Shown: positions 27,570-36,999 of the stretch, in pieces
How the letters are laid out: every line of letters begins with the position of its first letter
Position numbering within the stretch: the stretch's first letter is position 1
NCBI GenBank assembly: GCA_013150915.1
Contig: JAADJE010000084.1
Span: 1 to 64,000 of the forward strand
DNA: 64,000 nt
Source: Gammaproteobacteria bacterium
GTDB taxonomy: Bacteria > Pseudomonadota > Gammaproteobacteria > BMS3Bbin11
Direction: 5' to 3'
Program-made: the position numbers and the translations under genes
The notes under the pieces: generated by a model
The model's input: only the letters and a program-made list of their open reading frames with translations
What the model was told of the DNA's origin: nothing
Database searches by the model: none

Positions 27570-28514
27570 ATGCAGACGGTAACAATGATAAAGGACAATT
27601 CCGCAGTGACTGACAAGAACACAACTGACGAGGGTACGCTTGCATATGTCACTGCAAACAAGCCTGTAAACGAAACGCTGCAGGGCCTGCGTGAATTTGA
27701 TATCCACGAGTCGGGGGATAACGAAAAACATGAGACAGTCGGTCAGCCTTTCATCGACAATGCCAGGATTTCTGCGCGTAATGTCAATGTCTACTATGGT
27801 GATAAACAGGCTATTATAGATGTATCACTGGACATCGCTGGGAATCAGATTATTGCCATGATTGGCCCCTCAGGCTGTGGTAAATCCACCTTTTTACGGA
27901 CCATCAACCGGATGAATGACATCATTCCCGGCTGCCGCTTTGAAGGTAATATCAAGCTTGACGGTGAGGATATTTATGATACAGAAATGGATATCGTACT
28001 GCTGCGTGCACGTGTCGGCATGGTATTCCAGAAACCGAATCCGTTTCCAAAGTCAATCTTTGAAAATGTAGCATACGGGCCGCGCATCCATGGCCTGGCG
28101 CACAATAAGGCCGAACTGGATGACATCGTCGAAAAGAGTCTGCGTCGTGCCAGCCTGTTTGATGAAGTGAAAGATCAGCTGGATAAACCGGGCACCGGTC
28201 TGTCAGGCGGCCAGCAACAACGCCTGTGCATCGCACGTGCCATAGCGGTCAGCCCCGAGGTTATACTGATGGACGAACCCTGCTCAGCACTGGATCCGAT
28301 CGCCACCGCACGCATTGAAGAGCTGATGGATGAGTTAAAGGAGAAATACACCATAGTTATCGTCACCCATTCCATGCAGCAGGCCGCTCGCGTGTCGCAG
28401 CGTACGGCCTATTTCCATCTCGGAAAGCTGATGGAGGTCGGTAATACACGAGAGATATTCACCACGCCCAAGCACCAGATGACGGAAAATTATATTACCG
28501 GACGATTCGGTTAG
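27570..28514 (+). CDS. pstB: Phosphate ABC transporter ATPase
   Basis: 314 residues. Walker A is GPSGCGKST (about residue 92), the ABC signature is [14 protein letters not shown] (about 210), and Walker B is [12 protein letters not shown] (about 230). It energises phosphate uptake through PstCA. The first about 50 residues are a polar, acidic extension not needed for the fold and seen only in some PstB proteins. An inner start (for example near 27585) cannot be excluded. phoU follows within 15 bases. Confidence 0.95.
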   Translation: MQTVTMIKDNSAVTDKNTTDEGTLAYVTANKPVNETLQGLREFDIHESGDNEKHETVGQPFIDNARISARNVNVYYGDKQAIIDVSLDIAGNQIIAMIGPSGCGKSTFLRTINRMNDIIPGCRFEGNIKLDGEDIYDTEMDIVLLRARVGMVFQKPNPFPKSIFENVAYGPRIHGLAHNKAELDDIVEKSLRRASLFDEVKDQLDKPGTGLSGGQQQRLCIARAIAVSPEVILMDEPCSALDPIATARIEELMDELKEKYTIVIVTHSMQQAARVSQRTAYFHLGKLMEVGNTREIFTTPKHQMTENYITGRFG

Positions 28515-28529
28515 GCTAAGGAAAATACC

Positions 28530-29240
28530 ATGGAAAACCTGCAAATTGATCAACATATTTCAAGAAAATATAATGAAGAACTCGAAGAATTGCGCAGTAA
28601 AGTTATGACCATGGGCGGTATGGTTGAGAAACAGTGTAAGAATGCATTACAGGCCCTGATCAAGGGCGACAGCAGCCTGGCAGAAACAGTCGCCACATCG
28701 GACTATCTGATTAATGGCCTGGAAGTCGAAATCGATGCGGAATGCACTAATATTCTTGCTCGTAGACAGCCTGCTGCCAGTGATTTACGTATGATTCTGA
28801 CCGTTATCAAAACCATATCGGATCTTGAACGGATTGGTGATGAAGCAGAAAAGATTGGTCGTTTCGCTCTAAAACTGGCCAATAGTCAGGAGCCTCAATC
28901 CTATTATTCAGACTTACTGCACCTGGGTGAACATGTCATCGAGATGCTACACGGTGCGCTCGATGCCTTTGCCCGTATGGACGTGGAGGCTGCAGTCAGA
29001 GTGGCGGGGCGTGACCCCGAGATCGATCAGGAATTTGAGTCGCTTACCCGTATGCTCATTACCCACATGATGGAAGACTCTCGTGAGGTAAAAAATGTAT
29101 TGCGCCTGAACTGGTGCGCACGCTCACTGGAGCGAATCGGTGATCACTCTACCAATATCTGTGAATACGTGATCTATCTGGTGAAGGGGCATGATGTACG
29201 ACATGTCAGTCTGGAGCAGATACAGCAACAGTATAGTTAG
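28530..29240 (+). CDS. phoU: Phosphate-signalling regulator PhoU
   Basis: 236 residues made of two similar three-helix bundles. Each bundle carries the metal-binding E(D)xxxD pattern (ISDLERIGDEAEKIGR near 92-107, and RSLERIGDHSTNICEYV near 200). PhoU links the Pst transporter to PhoR and keeps the regulon off when phosphate is plentiful. Last gene of phoBR-pstSCAB-phoU. No clear hairpin terminator follows. Confidence 0.96.
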   Translation: MENLQIDQHISRKYNEELEELRSKVMTMGGMVEKQCKNALQALIKGDSSLAETVATSDYLINGLEVEIDAECTNILARRQPAASDLRMILTVIKTISDLERIGDEAEKIGRFALKLANSQEPQSYYSDLLHLGEHVIEMLHGALDAFARMDVEAAVRVAGRDPEIDQEFESLTRMLITHMMEDSREVKNVLRLNWCARSLERIGDHSTNICEYVIYLVKGHDVRHVSLEQIQQQYS

Positions 29241-29405
29241 AAAGATCACCGTCACACAAAATCGGTATTCCGGCGTATTGCACGGCCCCTGGCTAAGTGG
29301 GTTAAATATCCAGAAACCCTTGATGTGTGAGGATGAAGTAGACTGTGATAAAAATATTCAGATCCCCGCCGTAAATGTCGAGTTCGTAGCTTGATCAACC
29401 GTTCC

Positions 29406-30389
29406 CTAGAGATAGCCTTCGCTCCGATACCATTCAGCCGTTTTGGCCAGACCTTCATCAAGACCCACTTTTGGCTCATATCCCAGCTCTTTTTTGGCCC
29501 GGGTTATGTCAAAGGCGCGGTTCTGCCGATACCAGTCGACTCGCCTGGGAAATATTGGCGGTGTAATTTTGAACGGTTTGCATACTTTTTCGAATATGTG
29601 CCCTGCAACAATAAGGGGCCATAGAGGGAAATACTGAATTTTTACATCCACACCCAGGGCATTGCCGACTCTTCTGACCAGATCATTAATGGAAACATAT
29701 TCTTCATCACCAATGAGGAATGTCTGACCATCACCCTTGCCTGGCTCCATAGCCAGCATATGTGCATCCACAAGGTTTTCCACATAGAGAGGGTGATACA
29801 GGGTTTTACCGCTACCGAACATCGGAAATCGACCATTGTTCACGCGTTTAAAAATCATATAAAAACGTTCCGGATCCCCAGGCCCATAGATGGCGGTGGG
29901 TCTTAATACGACTGTTTTGAGCCCCCTGTTTGCAAACTCATACACCACCGGCTCAGCCGCATATTTGGTCTGTTGATAGTAGTCCGCTGCATTGATGGGC
30001 GCATCTTCATTTGCAGGTGGATTTTCAACATCACCGTGTACCCCACAGGTACTGCAGTAAATAAATTTACTCACCCCCTGTTTTTCGGCGGCCTCCAGAA
30101 CATTTCGAGTTCCACCAACATTGATTTCATCATAATAGCTATTAGGTACATTGAGCTCCCTGAATGCCGCTGCCAGATGCTGAACCACATCGACCCCCTG
30201 CATGCATTTTTCGACCACATCCTTATCCACCACACTGCCAATAACCACATCGGCCCCCATATTGCGGAGCTCATCGGTCGCCAGTCCCTCCTTATAATCA
30301 AGTGCTACGACCTCATGGCCTTCATTAATCAGGCGCCTGACCAACGCTTTGCCCGTAAACCCCGTCCCACCAGTAACCAATATTTTCAT
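29406..30389 (-). CDS. NAD-dependent epimerase/dehydratase (extended SDR)
   Basis: 327 residues. The N-terminal Rossmann motif is VTGGTGFTGKALV (residues 5-17), and the catalytic YxxxK is in YYQQTKYAAE (about 142-151), with CSTCGVHG as the catalytic Ser/Thr region. It is a sugar-nucleotide epimerase or a 3-beta-hydroxysteroid-dehydrogenase-like SDR; I cannot tell which. AGAGGG precedes the ATG. It is divergent from the operon starting at 30671 and marks the left end of the surface-carbohydrate region, which favours a nucleotide-sugar substrate. Confidence 0.8.
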   Translation of the reverse strand: MKILVTGGTGFTGKALVRRLINEGHEVVALDYKEGLATDELRNMGADVVIGSVVDKDVVEKCMQGVDVVQHLAAAFRELNVPNSYYDEINVGGTRNVLEAAEKQGVSKFIYCSTCGVHGDVENPPANEDAPINAADYYQQTKYAAEPVVYEFANRGLKTVVLRPTAIYGPGDPERFYMIFKRVNNGRFPMFGSGKTLYHPLYVENLVDAHMLAMEPGKGDGQTFLIGDEEYVSINDLVRRVGNALGVDVKIQYFPLWPLIVAGHIFEKVCKPFKITPPIFPRRVDWYRQNRAFDITRAKKELGYEPKVGLDEGLAKTAEWYRSEGYL

Positions 30390-30670
30390 TTTATACCCTC
30401 TAAAAAAACAGTCTCGTCGTTGATTGTCTTTCCAACGTCAAACAGGAATTATAGACACCCAGGTAACCTCCAATCAATTAGCATTTTTCAAAATTACCGT
30501 TTTGAGTTTTGCTAAAACACTTCTCCCTGTTTTGAATGAATGATTTTCCAGCACTGCCTGTCATTATTTGGTGAATTATTCATCAAATCACCTGTTTTAG
30601 GTCACTGCTACCCCATAAAAAACGATATTATCTGCCCTGGTGTTTTGGTCTGCACAGGTAGAAGAGAAAG

Positions 30671-32617
30671 ATGAACGTAGTGATATTTTCTGGAGGACGT
30701 GGTTCAACAGTGCTATCGAAGCGACTGGTCAGGCAACCGGGGCTTTCGCTAACGGTGTTGATCAATGGTTACGATGACGGCGCATCAACGGGTGAGGTCC
30801 GCCGTTTTCTGGGGGATTGCCTGGGGCCCTCGGATTTCCGTAAGAATGCTTCCCGCTTCGCCAGCGAACTGAATACCTGCGAGTGCGCGCTGATAGACTT
30901 ATTTGATCTGCGCCTCCCCATGGGGCTGTCTGATCAGGATGGTATAAGCACCGTCAAACTGCTGGTAGCGCAGCACATCGATAAATTGCCCCCTGCGGTT
31001 AATGCTGTCAGATCTGTGGCACAACGGTTGAGTGCGGAAACACTGGCAAGGGTTGCGGACAGGCTGGGACACTTTCTCTCAATAGTCAAATCAGGTGGCT
31101 TTGCATTTGCTGATTGTGCCATTGGCAACCTGGTATTTGCAGGTTGTTATCTGTCAGAAGGGCGAAATTTTAACCGAGCAGTCAATAATTATTGTGGCCT
31201 CATGGGCCTGCCTGATGGATTGATCGTTAATGTTACCAATGGTGAAAATCTCTTCCTGGTAGCACTGGACAGGAGCAACCATTTCCTTGCCAGTGAAGAA
31301 GCCATTGTTGATTCGGCCCGAAAAAATCATATTGAAGATATCTACCTGATTGCTCACCCCATCGGGGAATCAGAAAAGACCTTATTGGAAAAAATGGACA
31401 AAGTGGCCGTTATGGAATGGTTGCAGCAACGCTCCATTGCCCCAGTAGCGAATCCGGCTGCGCTGGAGGTGCTGGAAAGGGCTGATCTGATTATTTATTC
31501 TCCCGGTACACAGCACTCAAGTCTTTACCCCTCCTACATGACCCCTAAAATTGGTCTTGCAATCACGGCCAACTTCAAGGCGATCAAGCTATTGATCACC
31601 AACATCTACGAAGATGCAGAGATTACGAACTATCAGGCCGTTGATATCGCCGATCGTGCTCGGTTCTATCTGCGCGAAAAAGACAGGAGGGATTATCCAG
31701 ATCCACTGCTGGTGACACATTCGCTGATCAATTACCCGGACCAGGCCCGAAGCAGTACTGCTCATATTGCACCCGGTGACCTCGGCCTGATTGATGACCC
31801 ACGTGCTATTCGTATTGGGGAATACGAAGATGCTTCTTCTGGATTTCATGATGCAGATAAAGCGCTGACGCCATTTATCAATACTATCTTCCGCCAGAGG
31901 CAGAGCCTGAAATTGGCGGTTTTGATGCAGGAAGCGATATCTGCCGATAAAATCACCCAGAGTGTGTTGCAAATGCTCCGTCATGGCACAGCGGAACAAC
32001 TGCAGAAGATAGACCTCCTCAGCGAATTGGAATCGCCCTTGCCGAGCTCATTGCAAGAGCGCCTGCCTTTCCAGACTATTCATGTTCTGCCTGAGGATAT
32101 CCAGCAATTCCTGTCAGAATCAGATTATGACTATGTCGTACTTTTTGAATCCTCCGGGATGTATCACGGCGGTGATATCATGAAGCTGATTAGTGTCCTT
32201 GAATCCAGTGACCTGGATGCAGTGTGGGGAAGTCGGAGGCTGTCAGTAAATGATATTCATGATTCCTACCGTCTACGTTTCCAGCATCGGCACATTATTG
32301 GTGCAATCAGTTATCTTGGCAGCCATTTACTCAGCCTGGTCTATCTGTTTTTATTCGGCCGCTACATCTCCGATTCGTTGTCGGGGGTACGCGTAATCCG
32401 TAAAAACCTGTTGGTAGAGATCCCCTTTAATCAGGAACCAACGATTTATAACCAGCAATTGCTCTCCGGTATCTTAAGAAAAAGAGGTGAAGTACTGGAA
32501 ATGCCCGTACGTTTTTTTTCCCAGTCTCCGAAAAAGGTCAAGCGGACGACGATAATAGACGGACTGAAAGCTCTAGGGGTAATCCTGAAGAATCGCCTGT
32601 TTGGCCAACACGGATGA
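30671..32617 (+). CDS. YvcK/CofD-like protein fused to a GT2-like C-terminal half
   Basis: 648 residues. The N-terminal about 400 residues belong to the CofD/YvcK superfamily: FSGGRGSTVLSKRL (6-19), YDDGASTGEVRRFLGD (34-49) followed by GPSDFRK (52-58), the ADCAIGNL segment (147-154) and YSPGTQHSSLYPS (276-288). After a linker, about 485-648 looks like the second half of a DPM1/GT2 glycosyltransferase (WGSRRL at 519-524, SDSLSGVRVIRKNL at 567-580). Where such enzymes have DADxQ this protein has ESSGMY (493-498), so the catalytic Asp pair looks lost. The N-terminal GT2 half is absent. CofD enzymes transfer a nucleotide-activated phosphoester; YvcK binds nucleotide sugars. First of three coupled genes. 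Confidence 0.8.
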   Translation: MNVVIFSGGRGSTVLSKRLVRQPGLSLTVLINGYDDGASTGEVRRFLGDCLGPSDFRKNASRFASELNTCECALIDLFDLRLPMGLSDQDGISTVKLLVAQHIDKLPPAVNAVRSVAQRLSAETLARVADRLGHFLSIVKSGGFAFADCAIGNLVFAGCYLSEGRNFNRAVNNYCGLMGLPDGLIVNVTNGENLFLVALDRSNHFLASEEAIVDSARKNHIEDIYLIAHPIGESEKTLLEKMDKVAVMEWLQQRSIAPVANPAALEVLERADLIIYSPGTQHSSLYPSYMTPKIGLAITANFKAIKLLITNIYEDAEITNYQAVDIADRARFYLREKDRRDYPDPLLVTHSLINYPDQARSSTAHIAPGDLGLIDDPRAIRIGEYEDASSGFHDADKALTPFINTIFRQRQSLKLAVLMQEAISADKITQSVLQMLRHGTAEQLQKIDLLSELESPLPSSLQERLPFQTIHVLPEDIQQFLSESDYDYVVLFESSGMYHGGDIMKLISVLESSDLDAVWGSRRLSVNDIHDSYRLRFQHRHIIGAISYLGSHLLSLVYLFLFGRYISDSLSGVRVIRKNLLVEIPFNQEPTIYNQQLLSGILRKRGEVLEMPVRFFSQSPKKVKRTTIIDGLKALGVILKNRLFGQHG

Positions 32618-33270
32618 TTTCACTTCAGCCCCCTATTGAATACCTTATATTCGACCTGGACGGCGTGTTAATCGACTCATCCCCCTGCCATCGGGCGGCC
32701 TATCAGAAACTCTGGGATAAACTTGGAATCCACGGGCCAAAATATAGCAGTATTGCCGGTAAAAGGACGGCTGATGTTGTTTCAGCCATCACTCAGTCTC
32801 TGGCGCCCACAGAAACAGAAATCAACGAATGGGTGATATTCAAGCAGAAAATGGCGCGACAGGAGATGGAACACGACCTTAAGGTTTGTTCGGGTGCAGT
32901 GGAGATCATTAATAGACTTCATGCTGAGGGTTGGCGCATGTCTGTCGCAACGGGGGCATCACGGACATCCGCACTTCTGGCGCTAGGAAGCCTGGGCCTT
33001 ACGGCGTGTTTCGACTTTATTGTAACGGCCGATGAAGTGATCCAGGGCAAACCCGACCCTTTGGTGTTTAATGAAGTACTGAGAGGATCCAGGGTTCCTG
33101 CGGAAAAAGCCCTGGTCCTGGAAGACAGTCAATCGGGTGTAGACGCTGCTATAGCGGCGGGCATTCGGGTCTGTACGGTTCACACTGGCGTGCGTTCAGA
33201 TGCTGACTTGTTCATGGGCGCCTACGCTAATTTGAATGAAGGGTTGATCGAGCTGGGGGTATTTCAGTGA
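32614..33270 (+). CDS. HAD-superfamily phosphatase (beta-phosphoglucomutase-like)
   Basis: 218 residues. Motif I is FDLDGVLIDSSP (catalytic Asp14 and Asp16), motif II is in VATGASRTSALL, and motif III/IV is GKPDPLVFNEVL with LEDSQSGVDAAIAAG. A helical cap lies between motifs I and II (subclass C1). This subfamily covers sugar-phosphate phosphatases and mutases. The ATG overlaps the upstream stop by four bases and its own stop overlaps the next start by four bases, so it is part of a tightly coupled three-gene operon. The substrate is probably a phosphorylated sugar or acid made in that pathway. Confidence 0.85.
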   Translation: MISLQPPIEYLIFDLDGVLIDSSPCHRAAYQKLWDKLGIHGPKYSSIAGKRTADVVSAITQSLAPTETEINEWVIFKQKMARQEMEHDLKVCSGAVEIINRLHAEGWRMSVATGASRTSALLALGSLGLTACFDFIVTADEVIQGKPDPLVFNEVLRGSRVPAEKALVLEDSQSGVDAAIAAGIRVCTVHTGVRSDADLFMGAYANLNEGLIELGVFQ

Positions 33271-34010
33271 AGATACTGATCGTTCCAGCGGCAGGGCGTG
33301 GGTCGCGTCTGGGTTACGATAAGCCGAAGTTTCTCTATCCATTATGTGGCAAACCCTTGATTGATCATGTGCTGAATTTACACTGTCGTTTTGTTGATGA
33401 GGCCGTGGTTGTGGTGAGTGGTGATGCGTTTGAACTGGCGCAGGAATATTTCAGAAACGCAGAATTGCCCATCAGGCTCGTCGTTCAGGATAAGCCTACC
33501 GGTATGCTGGATGCAATTCTTGAGGCCGGGAAAGCCGTGCGCAAAATCCATCCCGATAGAATATGGATTACATGGTGTGATCAAATCGCCATACAAACTG
33601 AGACCCTGGACCGTATGAAGGGGCTTGAGGAGAAAAGCGATCCGGCCATGATTGTTCCGATAATCCGGAAGACATCACCTTATATTCATTTTGATATGGA
33701 TGATAAAGGACAGATATGTCGTGTCCTGCAACGTCGAGAAGGGGATGAGATGCCGGATGTCGGCAATAATGACATGGGACTATTTTCCCTGTCGCTCACC
33801 GCTTTTCAGCAGCTGGAAAATGATTTTTCATCCTCCCCGGAAATCGGTGGAGCAACCGGAGAGCGTAATTTTCTACCCTTTATTCCCTGGCTTGCCGGGC
33901 GGGAAAGGGTGATGCTAATGAGGGGAACGGACGAAATGGAGACTGTCGGTGTCAACACTCCTGATGATGTATGCCGGCTAGCGCAACAGTTATGTGGTGA
34001 GAATTACTAA
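33267..34010 (+). CDS. Nucleotidyltransferase (sugar-phosphate NTP-transferase family)
   Basis: 247 residues from a GTG start overlapping the HAD stop. The N-terminal GxGxRxG-type loop is VPAAGRGSRLGYDKPKFLYP (residues 6-25), with the activating Lys and the conserved nucleotide-binding turn. WCDQIAIQT (about 107-115) carries the metal-binding Asp, and GVNTPDDVCRLAQQL at the end matches the GlmU/RmlA-type family. It should activate a phosphorylated compound with an NTP, producing the donor used by the fused YvcK/CofD-like protein or by the neighbouring glycosyltransferases. The exact donor is not visible. Confidence 0.82.
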   Translation: MKILIVPAAGRGSRLGYDKPKFLYPLCGKPLIDHVLNLHCRFVDEAVVVVSGDAFELAQEYFRNAELPIRLVVQDKPTGMLDAILEAGKAVRKIHPDRIWITWCDQIAIQTETLDRMKGLEEKSDPAMIVPIIRKTSPYIHFDMDDKGQICRVLQRREGDEMPDVGNNDMGLFSLSLTAFQQLENDFSSSPEIGGATGERNFLPFIPWLAGRERVMLMRGTDEMETVGVNTPDDVCRLAQQLCGENY

Positions 34011-34044
34011 AAAATTAAAAAGAAACTTTTTGTAGCCCGGCGAC

Positions 34045-36084
34045 TCAACAACCCGTCTGGCCTTTACACGGGGTGCCAAATTCTAACTGACTCATTCTCC
34101 ACAGTCTCCCTTTCCTCGGGACAACGATCTCTATTTTTATCGCATCAAGCTGGACAGGTTCAAACCAGAAAGTCTGGTGCATACCGCCGTAGACCGGGTG
34201 TTTTTTTCGGAACCGGACCCTGTCAAAATGCTGCACCCTCTTGTCTACAATAACTGTCCAGGAGTCCCCTCTTCGACCGAGTATTCTGATTGACCTGGCG
34301 GTCTCGTCGGGAAGGTCTGGATAGATAAAGGGATAAACCAGTGTCACCCGCTGGACGGTACGCAGGGGTTTAAACTCTGCCTGTAACCACATGCCCGCCT
34401 TCTGCTCAGAGCCACTACTCCAGGAACTGCGCACATTACCGTCACCGAGGTTTTCCAGGCCCGACCCCTGAGTGCTGCTGTTTAGCGAATAGGCCCGGCT
34501 GGAAATTCGGGTATCCACATCGCCCTGTTTATGGTGAAAATCCTCGTAGGTATAGAATGGCCCAACATTCCACCTCGAATAGGAGATATTCTGTTCTTTC
34601 ATGTGCCGCTCAAATGCGGTAATGGGTAACCTTGTATCGTAGCCGTGTGTGAGGACATAGCGGGCGTTTGGTGATTTATCGACAACATCCTTGTATGGAA
34701 TCGGCCAGCCGAGAAAGCGCTCATTGTAGGGTGGTGCACATACAATTTTCTCATCCGTTCGAAAGATTATTCGATACCCCAGCCAGAACGAGGCATAACA
34801 ACGGTCAATGCCTTTCTTCTTCAGCGCCTCGATTAAGGGAATGATTCCGGGTGTTTTTGCTATCTCCCCTGCAAACTGTGGTGTACGCCAGGAACGTATT
34901 ACCTCTATAGAGCTTGCTATATTGAACAGCCCCAGGCCCACGGCGACCGTACCCACAACATAGCGTAATTTTCTCCCGGCAATTGAAAAGGCATAGCCAA
35001 ACAAAAAGGGAAAGAAGATTACCGGAACCAGCAGATACCTGTACGACTCCGGACCCGCACGCTCACTGAAGGCAAACAGGACAATGGCAATGAGACTGGA
35101 GCCCAGAAAGAAATCCTGGGTATCAAGATAAGGCCAACGACCCTGTTTAACATGGCGAACAAACCGGATCAGTCTATGAAAAAATACAACAAGGACCAGT
35201 AGCGAATAAGCGACGGCAAAAATATTCCTCAATAGGGGTAATTGCCCCAGGTGGGCGGTAAAATCGGGAAACAGCACCGGGTTGACGCCCATCGCGCCAG
35301 GCAGTACCTGACTGAGAGCTGGGTCCCACAGACGCTGGATCACTTCAAGGATTGGTCGGGTTTTTGAGACGGCTTCCTGTGCGTGGGGGTAGAGCACAAT
35401 AGAAAGAATAAAGGGGACAAGTCCTATCAATGCCCCAAACAGAAAGCTGCCCGTACGCTTCGCAGCATCCACCAGACTTCGACCCAGCAGTATCAAAATA
35501 AAAGCGGGAAGTATGTAGGAAATTGCCAGCATGTGTACGCTAAAGGCCGTCCCGGCTACGATTCCGATAACCAGGAACAGACGGTAAGCTTGAGAGGAAT
35601 TGAAAGACGCGGCCAACAGATAAGAGGTTACCCAGGCAAAGGTAATACTGGTCGCATAATTTGGTGGCACATATCCCGACTGGAGGATCAGGAAGTAGGC
35701 AGAGGGGAAAAGAACCAGGAGAAACGCCGGCCATTGGCTGTCTTTGGGCAGGACCTTTTTAACGAGGAAAAAAAATCCGCCCAGGGAGAGCAGGCCAAGG
35801 AACAAGGTTAGATAGCGGGCACCGACAACGTTTCTGGGCATCCACTCCACCAGGGGCGCCATTAAATAACCCTCTATCGGGAACAGATAGGGTGTTCCAC
35901 TGATCAATAGCGGCCACTCGCCTCGGGCCACCTGCTTGGCGATCAAAACGGTCAGGGCCTCGTCTCCGGTAACAGGCAGGTGGGTGATGCTGGTCCAGAT
36001 AAAGAATACGCGCAGGCCCAGTGCCATCAACAAAACCGCGCCGAAGACGAGAATTACAGATCGCTTTTCAGATAAAAAACGCAT
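34045..36084 (-). CDS. GT-C membrane glycosyltransferase with C-terminal discoidin-like domain
   Basis: 679 residues. Around ten membrane helices fill the first about 420 residues; the first extracytoplasmic loop holds the catalytic-type TGDEA at residues 39-43, as in GT39/ArnT-like enzymes that use polyprenyl-phosphate sugars. The soluble C-terminal part (about 430-679) ends in a beta-rich F5/8-type-C-like region (GSGLENLGDGNVRSSW and after). A galactose-binding or discoidin fold is unusual at the end of a GT-C enzyme and could dock the acceptor. It lies 20 bases downstream of the DPM-like gene on the same strand, so a two-gene operon delivering and using a lipid-linked sugar is likely. Confidence 0.72.
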   Translation of the reverse strand: MRFLSEKRSVILVFGAVLLMALGLRVFFIWTSITHLPVTGDEALTVLIAKQVARGEWPLLISGTPYLFPIEGYLMAPLVEWMPRNVVGARYLTLFLGLLSLGGFFFLVKKVLPKDSQWPAFLLVLFPSAYFLILQSGYVPPNYATSITFAWVTSYLLAASFNSSQAYRLFLVIGIVAGTAFSVHMLAISYILPAFILILLGRSLVDAAKRTGSFLFGALIGLVPFILSIVLYPHAQEAVSKTRPILEVIQRLWDPALSQVLPGAMGVNPVLFPDFTAHLGQLPLLRNIFAVAYSLLVLVVFFHRLIRFVRHVKQGRWPYLDTQDFFLGSSLIAIVLFAFSERAGPESYRYLLVPVIFFPFLFGYAFSIAGRKLRYVVGTVAVGLGLFNIASSIEVIRSWRTPQFAGEIAKTPGIIPLIEALKKKGIDRCYASFWLGYRIIFRTDEKIVCAPPYNERFLGWPIPYKDVVDKSPNARYVLTHGYDTRLPITAFERHMKEQNISYSRWNVGPFYTYEDFHHKQGDVDTRISSRAYSLNSSTQGSGLENLGDGNVRSSWSSGSEQKAGMWLQAEFKPLRTVQRVTLVYPFIYPDLPDETARSIRILGRRGDSWTVIVDKRVQHFDRVRFRKKHPVYGGMHQTFWFEPVQLDAIKIEIVVPRKGRLWRMSQLEFGTPCKGQTGC

Positions 36085-36104
36085 TAAATTGAGGGATCAA
36101 CAGA

Positions 36105-36842
36105 TCAGGGAAGTCTACGGAATCTGAACCTGAGAAAGGTGATCAAGGCAATAAAAAAGTCCGTGGCCTTTATCTTTTTTCCATCTTCTACACTCCTGGG
36201 ATAGTAGTGGATCGGCAGCTCTATGATTTTGATATTGCTCCTGACCAGGAAGGTCGTCAATTCATGATCTGTCTCAAATCCGCTGGTTACGATCTTATAT
36301 GAGCGAATCAACTTACCGGGATAAAGTTTATAGGCCGTTAAGGTATCGGTAATCCACTTACCCAGTAGCATAAAGGCAAAGACCGTAAGCACGCGGTTGG
36401 CAAACCAGTTGACGAACTTCTGATCCCTGTGCTTGCTCTTGATGAGCTTTCCCTCCGGAGAGAACACACACTGGCCTAGCAGGCGGCTACCATAAATGGA
36501 CGTGTGCTCAGGGTCATGGCTCGCCGCCTCAATCATAGGAATGTAGTCGTTTGGCTCATACTCAAGATCCGCGTCCTGCACCAGCACCCAGTCGCCTGTA
36601 GAAACCGATATCCCCCGCTTGACCGCTGAACCCTTTCCACGGTTTTCCGGCTGCAGGTAATAGGACACATTCTTGTGTTGTTTGACTATCTCACCGGTTC
36701 GATCGCTGGAACAGTCGTCAACGACAATCACTTCCTTATTCACTCCGACAGATTCCAGATCCACCCGGCCAATCTTCTCCAACAGCGTTCCAATAGAGGC
36801 TTCTTCATTATAGGCAGGAATGACTATAGAAAGTATTCTCAT
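36105..36842 (-). CDS. GT2 glycosyltransferase (dolichyl-phosphate sugar synthase-like)
   Basis: 245 residues from MRILSIVIPAYNEE; the frame opens 51 bases earlier but this ATG begins the standard fold. Donor-binding VVDDCSSDRTG (about 38-48) and the catalytic DADLEYEPNDY (about 95-105) are intact, unlike the GT2-like half at 32100-32600. GSRLLG and the D-T-L-T-A-Y region follow. It should make a polyprenyl-phosphate sugar from a nucleotide sugar at the membrane. The C-terminal end lacks a clear membrane segment. It is the probable donor-maker for the GT-C enzyme directly downstream. Confidence 0.82.
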   Translation of the reverse strand: MRILSIVIPAYNEEASIGTLLEKIGRVDLESVGVNKEVIVVDDCSSDRTGEIVKQHKNVSYYLQPENRGKGSAVKRGISVSTGDWVLVQDADLEYEPNDYIPMIEAASHDPEHTSIYGSRLLGQCVFSPEGKLIKSKHRDQKFVNWFANRVLTVFAFMLLGKWITDTLTAYKLYPGKLIRSYKIVTSGFETDHELTTFLVRSNIKIIELPIHYYPRSVEDGKKIKATDFFIALITFLRFRFRRLP

Positions 36843-36999
36843 GGTGTCTTTCTGCTCAGTGATAAGAAAATCCGTCTGACACAACCCCTGCACGTGCTAC
36901 CAGGTAGGTAGACAGCATTCTCCGTAGCCACGAAAAAGTGGAATTATGGAATGCTTCAACACATCATTTCATAGGGCATTAAAATGCATTACAAACACA

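Noticed and set aside
30671-34010. F420 (CofC/CofD) biosynthesis
   Set aside because: There is no fbiB/cofE or Fo synthase in the window, and the residues fit YvcK at least as well as CofD.
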